A stretch of 16,110 nt of DNA, taken from NCBI GenBank assembly GCA_015490315.1, contig WFYB01000245.1, forward strand, positions 1-16,110, read 5' to 3'. The notes beneath the pieces are model-generated. The model made no database searches and was not told the DNA's origin. It was given only the letters and a program-made list of their open reading frames with translations. Made by a program: the position numbers and the translations under genes. Of the stretch, positions 6,899-11,712 are shown in pieces. Each line of letters starts with the position of its first letter. The first letter of the stretch is position 1. This DNA comes from Sulfurovum sp. (lineage in GTDB: Bacteria; Campylobacterota; Campylobacteria; Campylobacterales; Sulfurovaceae).

Positions 6899-7600
6899 AT
6901 GGTTAAGCTTAAAGATATCCCTATCTTTTCTGCATTGGAAGAGAAGTATATCAATGCATTGAGAGACCATATCCATGTAAAGCATTACAGCAAAGAGAGT
7001 ATCGTCTTTTATGAAGGGGATCAGAGTGACTACCTGCATATCTTGATGGAGGGAAGTGTCAAACTCTACAAGACATCCCCCAAGGGTACCCAGATCCAGA
7101 TCAACCGTTTTTCTGCACCTTCATTGATTGCGGAGTTTGCCTGTTTTGAGAAAGAGCCGTTTCCTGCGACATGTGAGTTCGTGACAGAGGGTGCTATCGG
7201 TCTGCTGCACTTTGACAGGCTCTATGAGTATCTCAACCAGCCTGCTTTTTCTCTTGAGCTTATCAAGTCGCTCACAAGCAAGGTACTCCTGCTCTCCTCT
7301 TTGGTGCACAAAGAGACGATCCTCTCTTCAGAGGCGAAGATCGCCGATCTGATGATCAAAAAACGCTCTATCTTCAATCGTCTCAAAAACAATGAGATCG
7401 CATCGATGCTCAATATCACACCCGAGACCTTCTCCCGTATTCTTACCAAATTTAAAAAAGAGGGTATTATAGCTCTCAAGAAACATCAGCTCGAGATTCT
7501 CAATGAGGATGCACTCTATCACATCGTTGAAACCAACACGATGAAAGAGTGTACAAACTGCATCGCACACTTTAAAGAGCAGATAGGATATGAGGATTAA
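6899..7600 (+). CDS. Crp/Fnr family transcription regulator, candidate denitrification activator
   Basis: A 233-aa regulator with an N-terminal cyclic-nucleotide-binding-like beta-barrel (about 10-115; G-x(n)-L-M-E-G-S-V-K-L-Y), a dimerisation helix (about 118-145) and a C-terminal winged helix-turn-helix (about 148-205). The recognition helix I-T-P-E176-T-F-S179-R180 keeps the Glu, Ser and Arg with which E. coli FNR reads TTGAT. The N-terminal cysteine cluster of oxygen-sensing FNR is absent, so it resembles DNR/NnrR/NssR-type sensors that respond to NO or related signals, perhaps through heme; the ligand is not visible. A C-terminal extension ends with C218-T-N-C221, which is unusual. Four TTGAT-type operators in the window are natural targets, but regulation by this protein is inferred. 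Confidence 0.9.
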   Translation: MVKLKDIPIFSALEEKYINALRDHIHVKHYSKESIVFYEGDQSDYLHILMEGSVKLYKTSPKGTQIQINRFSAPSLIAEFACFEKEPFPATCEFVTEGAIGLLHFDRLYEYLNQPAFSLELIKSLTSKVLLLSSLVHKETILSSEAKIADLMIKKRSIFNRLKNNEIASMLNITPETFSRILTKFKKEGIIALKKHQLEILNEDALYHIVETNTMKECTNCIAHFKEQIGYED

Positions 7601-7680
7601 AATTAGGAATTAGGAATTTTGGTATGCTTTCCTTTGGAAAGCTTTTGCTGCCTGTAGGGTGTTGTCCCCTGACAACACTA
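7601..7680 (+). repeat. Modular repeat, copy 2: heptamer array plus two hairpins
   Basis: Directly after the regulator's stop codon are heptamers AATTAGG, AATTAGG, AATTTTG (7601-7621). Then GGTATGC leads into hairpin 1, GCTTTCC-TTT-GGAAAGC (7626-7642), a short spacer, and hairpin 2, GTGTTGTC-CCCT-GACAACAC (7659-7678). Order and orientation match copy 1 at 5935-6026. In hairpin 1 a T-A pair of copy 1 is a C-G pair here, a compensated change. The element lies between convergent genes and could also end transcription, though no U-tract follows. The rest of the gap to 7737 is AT-rich with nothing recognisable. Confidence 0.75.
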
Positions 7681-7737
7681 ATATAATAGGTATTTGTTAA
7701 AGTGTGATTTTTAGAAATAAAACTTCAATTCTATTTT

Positions 7738-8736
7738 TCATGTTACCTGTTTCTCCCACGCTTCAAACGCCTCATCAAAATAGACAAGTCGCTGTTTTTT
7801 AAACTCTCTTGTCGAATAGAGTTTGTTGTAGTCCTGCAACCCGGTTTCCGCTGCCATCTCTTCTATAAGGCTGTCGCACTCCTCTTGGGTTTTGGCGTGT
7901 ACCATTGCAAAGAGATTGTAGGGCCAATTTGGGTATTTGGGACGCAGGTAGCAGTGGCTCACAGCAGAAAACTCTGCGAGCTGTCTGCCTATCTCCTCTC
8001 CTTTCTCTTCAGGAACGGACCAGACACTCATCGCATTGGCGCCAAAGCCTGCTTTACGGTGGTTGAGGATAGTGGCAAATCTACGCATAACACCGGAGGA
8101 TTTCAATTCTTGTGCGATCGCAAATAGTTCCTCCTGACCGATGCCGAGTCTCTCTGCCGCTTTTGCAAAAGGCTCGGGTATGATCTCGATATCTTTCTGG
8201 AGTGCTTTGATTACAGCGATATGCAGAGGTGTCAGTGTGATCTCTTTTTTAGAGACCTTTTTGAGTTTCTCTTTTTTTGCACGTTTGCCCGTAGTATCCA
8301 TCTGCACTTTGATCTTGAACATCTTCAGCGTGGGGAGCATGATGGCATCCTCTGCTTCGGTTGCTTCCTGAAGAATCTCTATCGTCTTTTCCAGACCCAA
8401 AAGAGAATCAGGAGCGACCGCCATGGTAAACCAGATGTTGTAGTCATGGTTTCTCAGATAGTTATGGCTTACGCCGGGGTGTGCATTGATGATCTCTGCG
8501 GCACGTTCTATCTTCTCTTGCGGGACTTTGAATGCAACGAGAGAAGATTTGTATCCCAGTCTCTTGGTATCGAAGATCGCTGAGGTTTGACGGATGATCT
8601 TATCCTCTTTGAGTTTTTGTACCATTGCGATGACTTCCTCTTCGCTAAGTCCCAGTTTGCTGCCGATCTGTTCAAAAGGTCTTTGCATGACTGGAAAAGC
8701 ATTTTGCATCTCAAAGAGCAGTTCGTTCTCTATCAT
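7738..8736 (-). CDS. nirD-nirL fusion: Siroheme decarboxylase, fused NirD-NirL type
   Basis: Converts siroheme to 12,18-didecarboxysiroheme, the substrate of NirJ, in heme d1 synthesis. The 332-aa protein is two AsnC/Lrp-like units in tandem: each has an HTH-like N-terminal part and a ferredoxin-like domain (about 1-148 and 165-332), joined by a lysine-rich linker (about 150-165). Conserved decarboxylase motifs are H91-N-Y-L-R with Y99-N-I-W-F in the first half and H261-C-Y-L-R with W-P-Y-N-L-F and H280 in the second. In many organisms these are separate NirD, NirL, NirG and NirH proteins, or AhbA and AhbB; here one fusion would supply both halves. The start is ATG at 8736-8734, with GAGAGG 8 nt upstream (8750-8745); an in-frame ATG at 8781 would add 15 residues without a good SD. 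It is divergent from precorrin-2 dehydrogenase and shares its FNR-type operator. Confidence 0.9.
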   Translation of the reverse strand: MIENELLFEMQNAFPVMQRPFEQIGSKLGLSEEEVIAMVQKLKEDKIIRQTSAIFDTKRLGYKSSLVAFKVPQEKIERAAEIINAHPGVSHNYLRNHDYNIWFTMAVAPDSLLGLEKTIEILQEATEAEDAIMLPTLKMFKIKVQMDTTGKRAKKEKLKKVSKKEITLTPLHIAVIKALQKDIEIIPEPFAKAAERLGIGQEELFAIAQELKSSGVMRRFATILNHRKAGFGANAMSVWSVPEEKGEEIGRQLAEFSAVSHCYLRPKYPNWPYNLFAMVHAKTQEECDSLIEEMAAETGLQDYNKLYSTREFKKQRLVYFDEAFEAWEKQVT

Positions 8737-8826
8737 AATTGGCGCCTCTCTTTTTTGCAGTGCATGACACTGTTTTTGCATGTCTGCAGGGTTGATATAT
8801 GCCGGGTATCAAGTCGGTCTGCTAAG

Positions 8827-8896
8827 ATTATAGTCTATAGCATGCTTCAAAAGGTTGATATACATCAAAGCAAATATGTTACACTTTGGTTAGAGT
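8827..8896. promoter_or_regulatory. Shared divergent FNR/DNR-type promoter of nirDL and precorrin-2 dehydrogenase
   Basis: TTGATATACATCAA at 8855-8868 is an exact TTGAT-N4-ATCAA site with centre 8861.5. On the minus strand TATAAT occupies 8832-8827, with its first base 29.5 nt from the centre; on the plus strand TAGAGT (8891-8896) has the same 29.5-nt spacing but is a weaker -10. One dimer could thus activate both genes from class II positions, more strongly toward nirDL. The plus-strand gene's start is only 10-11 nt after its predicted transcription start. Confidence 0.78.
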
Positions 8897-8913
8897 AAGC
8901 AAAAAGGAACCTC

Positions 8914-9483
8914 ATGGCGTATTTCCCGATGTTTGTAGCGTTGCAGGGGCGCAGGATACTGGTGGTAGGCGGCGGAAAGATCGCGGCAGAGAAGTTGGAA
9001 AAACTCGTCGATTTTACCAAAGAGATCACCGTCATCAGCAAAGAGATCAGCGAAGAGACCCATAGGCTTATTCAAGAGTATTGTCTGACACACTATCAGC
9101 GTCCTTACCAAGAAGGCGATATCGACGGATTTGATATTGTGATCGTCGCAACAGATACGGTAGATCTGCATAAAGCTATTTATGAGGAGAGCCGCAGCAG
9201 GCGCATTCTGGTCAACTCGGTGGACAATACTGACTATTGTGATTTTATCTTTCCTTCCTACATCAAGCGTGATGATCTGACGATCGCTTTCTCGACCGGT
9301 GGTGCCTCCCCGGCATTTGCCAAAGCGATACGTCGTTATTTCGAAGCACTCATCCCAGATTCTGTCGGCGACTTTCTAAAGCAGATGAAGTCACTCAGGA
9401 CAACGTTGCCCAAAGGCAAAGCACGGATGGCGCATTTCGAGAAGCTTGTGGAAGAATATTTTCAAAAACATTTCAAATCTTGA
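8914..9483 (+). CDS. Precorrin-2 dehydrogenase / sirohydrochlorin ferrochelatase (CysG N-terminal domain type)
   Basis: NAD-dependent oxidation of precorrin-2 to sirohydrochlorin, usually with iron insertion to give siroheme, the substrate of the adjacent NirDL. The 189-aa protein has the family start F-P-M-F-V-A-L-Q-G-R, a nucleotide-binding loop V-V-G-G-G-K-I-A-A-E-K (residues about 17-27), the D-x-V-I-V-A-T-D-T strand and the I-A-F-S-T-G-G-A-S-P-A-F-A-K segment typical of CysG, SirC and Met8p. It lacks the methyltransferase domain of the CysG fusion, which is encoded separately at 6040. The SD AAAGG is about 6 nt upstream of the ATG. SirC-type proteins do only the oxidation, and sequence reading alone does not settle whether this one also inserts iron. 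The stop codon lies inside the operator of the next unit. Confidence 0.92.
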   Translation: MAYFPMFVALQGRRILVVGGGKIAAEKLEKLVDFTKEITVISKEISEETHRLIQEYCLTHYQRPYQEGDIDGFDIVIVATDTVDLHKAIYEESRSRRILVNSVDNTDYCDFIFPSYIKRDDLTIAFSTGGASPAFAKAIRRYFEALIPDSVGDFLKQMKSLRTTLPKGKARMAHFEKLVEEYFQKHFKS

Positions 9484-9521
9484 CATATATCAATCTTATC
9501 ATCTTTATAAGGGCATATAAT
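9480..9521 (+). promoter_or_regulatory. FNR/DNR-type operator and -10 of the TusA-like/NnrS-like/DUF59 operon
   Basis: TTGACATATATCAA at 9480-9493 matches TTGAT-N4-ATCAA except for C at the fifth base, and its left half contains the stop codon of the upstream gene (9481-9483). A perfect -10 TATAAT is at 9516-9521, 29.5 nt from the site centre (9486.5), again the class II position. The predicted start near 9528 lies downstream of the ATG at 9520, which therefore cannot be the start codon. Confidence 0.75.
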
Positions 9522-9546
9522 GCAAAAAATAAATAAAGGAGATAAG

Positions 9547-9888
9547 ATGTCTGAAATAGCAAAAAAAGAGATAGAGGTAGAGGGTGCGACAGTACCTTTC
9601 TATGAGTATAGTATCGGTGAGACACAATATTATGAGTTTGATACTTCCAAATGCGGACCGCCGGAGCCTATGGTCAATGCTATGGCAGGGCTCAAGCTCA
9701 TTGACGCACCGAATAAAAAAGTGGTCATGATCAACCATAAAAAACCGATGGGTCTTTTGGACAAGATCGGTGAAAACTATGAGATCGAAACAGAAAAACT
9801 CGATGACGGACGTGTCAAACTGATCTTCTCCTATAAAGAGGGAGCGAGCGAAAAAGCCAATCTTGATGACGCATCTTGTCACGGGTGA
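9547..9888 (+). CDS. TusA/DUF2249-like small protein
   Basis: A 113-aa soluble protein whose predicted order, strand (Y-Y-E-F-D-T-S), C36-G-P-P-E-P41, helix, strand (K-K-V-V-M-I-N-H), helix (P-M-G-L-L-D-K-I), two strands, fits the TusA/SirA fold, where a C-P-x-P motif begins the first helix. The N-H-K-K-P-M-G-L-L segment also resembles DUF2249 proteins, often found near NO-related genes. TusA relatives carry sulfur on the motif cysteine; here the spacing is C-G-P-P-E-P rather than C-P-E-P, so a sulfur-transfer role is only a guess. A second cysteine is near the end (C111-H-G). The start is ATG 9547, with AAAGGAG 5 nt upstream. It is followed at 10 nt by a membrane protein and then DUF59, in one operon under a FNR-type site. 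Confidence 0.7.
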   Translation: MSEIAKKEIEVEGATVPFYEYSIGETQYYEFDTSKCGPPEPMVNAMAGLKLIDAPNKKVVMINHKKPMGLLDKIGENYEIETEKLDDGRVKLIFSYKEGASEKANLDDASCHG

Positions 9889-9898
9889 GCCACGATAG

Positions 9899-11152
9899 AT
9901 GAAGCAGATCTCAAGTGATTTCGCTCCGCCGCTAAAGCTGATCTCACCCTTTTTCAGGTTTGGTGTGATCTTTTATGCATTGGCGATGACAGCGCTGCTT
10001 TTTTTTACGCCGGATTTTCATTATGCGCAGATGGACATTGCGGGATGGGTTCATCTGTTTTTGCTCGGTTTTGTCATGATGGTGATTTTCGGAGCGATGG
10101 CACAGCTGGTGCCGGTCGTGCTGGAGACCGGGCATGCGGTAGTGGAGGTATACTATATTATCATGCCTCTACTGCTGATCGGAAGTATCGTCATGGTTGC
10201 AGGCTTTTGGCTGGCACCTGCGCTGCTGCCCTATGGAGGGCTTCTGGTACTTGTGGCGATGATCATCTTTGCCGTAGAGAACTTCGCAACACTCAGAAAG
10301 AGTACACTAAAGAGTCTGACTGTCGATACCGTCACATGGAGCAACGGCTATCTGCTGCTCGGTATTTTGACAGGATTTGCCATTGCCTTGGGACTGGCGG
10401 GAGAGATAGGGATACATATCGACTTGATGCTCAAAGCGCATGTCTATGCGGTGCTTGGAGGGTATGTGGTACTGACGATCATGGGGCTTTCGCTCATTTT
10501 GATCCCGATGTTTTCTCTCGCTCACGGATTTGAGGAGCGTGCGATCAAGTGGGCTTTTAAAATGGTAGTATCCGGTGTAGCAATTGTATTTTTGGCGGCA
10601 CTGACAGGTCTTGAATCAGGAATGTATATAGGCTATTTGGTAACTATTATAGGTATTTTTTTCTACCTTTGGCAGATCTATCTCATTGCCAGACTGACCG
10701 TCCGAAAAGAGCTGGATATCTGGGCAAAATCGATGCTTTTCGCTTATGGTTCCCTTATGCTTTCTATCGTACTGGGGATCGTCTATTTTTTGAATGACAA
10801 AGAGTCGATCCTGCATGCATCGGTATGGTTTTTGCTCATGGGTTTTGTGGCATCGATGATTACCGGTCATCTCTACAAGATCGTACCGTTTCTGGTCTGG
10901 TTCGAGCGTTTTGCCCCTCTGGTAGGGAAGCAGAAGGTACCCATGCTGCATGAGATGTACTCCAAAGAGGGAGCTTCGATGTTCTTTTGGTTTAGTGCTT
11001 CTGGTGTGATCCTCTCAGGTTTGGGGCTACTACTGGAGCAGGATATGATGTTCAAAGCAGGAGGAAGCTTCCTTTTTGCGGGTGCACTTTTCCTGCTGAT
11101 GACAATGAATAAAATGCTGATATACGGCAAAGAAGAGACAAAAGGAGTCTAA
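9899..11152 (+). CDS. NnrS-like / heme-copper-subunit-I-like polytopic membrane protein
   Basis: A 417-aa protein with about 12 predicted transmembrane segments. Histidines recur in similar settings: His52 (G-W-V-H-L-F-L-L-G-F), His181 (K-A-H-V-Y-A-V-L-G-G-Y), His306 (L-H-A-S-V-W-F-L-L-M-G-F) and His324 (T-G-H-L-Y-K-I-V-P-F). These recall the metal-binding helices of NnrS and of heme-copper subunit I proteins, but the H-H and H-x-H pairs of a catalytic subunit I are absent, so it is probably not an oxidase or NOR itself. NnrS proteins are linked to protection from NO damage. No SD precedes the ATG at 9899, so translation is probably coupled to the gene ending 10 nt earlier. A heme- or metal-binding NO tolerance role fits the family resemblance and regulon, with moderate confidence. 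Confidence 0.68.
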   Translation: MKQISSDFAPPLKLISPFFRFGVIFYALAMTALLFFTPDFHYAQMDIAGWVHLFLLGFVMMVIFGAMAQLVPVVLETGHAVVEVYYIIMPLLLIGSIVMVAGFWLAPALLPYGGLLVLVAMIIFAVENFATLRKSTLKSLTVDTVTWSNGYLLLGILTGFAIALGLAGEIGIHIDLMLKAHVYAVLGGYVVLTIMGLSLILIPMFSLAHGFEERAIKWAFKMVVSGVAIVFLAALTGLESGMYIGYLVTIIGIFFYLWQIYLIARLTVRKELDIWAKSMLFAYGSLMLSIVLGIVYFLNDKESILHASVWFLLMGFVASMITGHLYKIVPFLVWFERFAPLVGKQKVPMLHEMYSKEGASMFFWFSASGVILSGLGLLLEQDMMFKAGGSFLFAGALFLLMTMNKMLIYGKEETKGV

Positions 11153-11154
11153 TG

Positions 11155-11463
11155 ATGTGTGATATTACAAAAGAGGCAGTTTTTGATGCGATCTCAATGG
11201 TGATCGACCCGGAGGTAGGGTTCAATCTGGTTGAAATGGGACTGATCTATGATGCGATCATCGATGAGAATTGCAATGTGCATGTGATCATGACCCTCTC
11301 GACACAGGGATGTCCGCTGCACCAGATGATTACTCAGTGGGTCAAGGAGGCGGTAGAGCGCATCGAAGGTGTCGGTGAAGTCGATGTGGAAGTGGTATGG
11401 GAGCCTGCATGGAATATCTCTATGGCAGATGAGCATGTCAAGAAAGCGTTGGGTGGCGCGTAG
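11155..11463 (+). CDS. DUF59/MIP18 family protein (PaaD/SufT-like)
   Basis: A small 102-aa cytoplasmic protein of the DUF59 family, whose members act in iron-sulfur cluster assembly or delivery. Family marks are I-D-P-E (17-20), N-L-V-E-M-G-L-I-Y (24-32), the T-x-x-G-C53-P motif with the conserved cysteine, and V-V-W-E-P-A-W near the end. In this operon it may help repair or refill Fe-S or other metal centres damaged by NO. The two tandem ATGs are at 11152 and 11155; AGGAG at 11143-11147 is 4 nt from the first and 7 nt from the second, so the second is preferred, though the first overlaps the upstream stop and is possible. Family assignment is secure; the specific client is unknown. Confidence 0.85.
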   Translation: MCDITKEAVFDAISMVIDPEVGFNLVEMGLIYDAIIDENCNVHVIMTLSTQGCPLHQMITQWVKEAVERIEGVGEVDVEVVWEPAWNISMADEHVKKALGGA

Positions 11464-11595
11464 CCTTTTTGATCAAAAATATTGAATGGATTCTCTTTCT
11501 CTATTGTTTTTTCTGATAGAGGAGCATGCAGGTCTCTGTAGATTTTCTCAATATAGATCACCTGAGAGGGTATTTTTCTCTCCTTCTTCTCCTTC

Positions 11596-11637
11596 TTGAT
11601 ATAAATCAATCTTTTTTCTATCCGGTAGCGCTATTAT
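11596..11637 (+). promoter_or_regulatory. FNR/DNR-type operator and -10 of the nap operon
   Basis: TTGATATAAATCAA at 11596-11609 matches TTGAT-N4-ATCAA exactly. A -10-like TATTAT is at 11632-11637, 29.5 nt from the site centre (11602.5), the same spacing as at the other promoters. The predicted start near 11644 leaves a leader of about 69 nt before napA. The gap from 11464 to 11595 holds no other recognisable signal; a weak CTCTAT/ATAGAG stem at 11499-11521 is not a convincing terminator. Confidence 0.82.
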
Positions 11638-11646
11638 GATTATGTA

Positions 11647-11691
11647 TATTTATATTAAATATAAATAAGATTGATCTATCGTTGGTAGATC
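11647..11691 (+). promoter_or_regulatory. Inverted repeats in the napA leader
   Basis: A perfect AT-only palindrome spans 11647-11667: arms TATTTATATT and AATATAAATA around one central A. It begins about 3 nt after the predicted nap transcription start, a place where a bound repressor would block transcription. A second inverted repeat, GATCTA/TAGATC (11673-11678 and 11686-11691), follows and could form a small RNA stem. The regulator, if any, is unknown; AT-rich sequence yields palindromes by chance more easily than average. Confidence 0.45.
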
Positions 11692-11712
11692 CGGAAAGAA
11701 AAAGGAGGAAAA

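Noticed and set aside
11499..11521. Possible terminator after the DUF59 gene (CTCTAT/ATAGAG)
   Set aside because: An 11-nt loop, a weak 6-bp stem and no following T-run.
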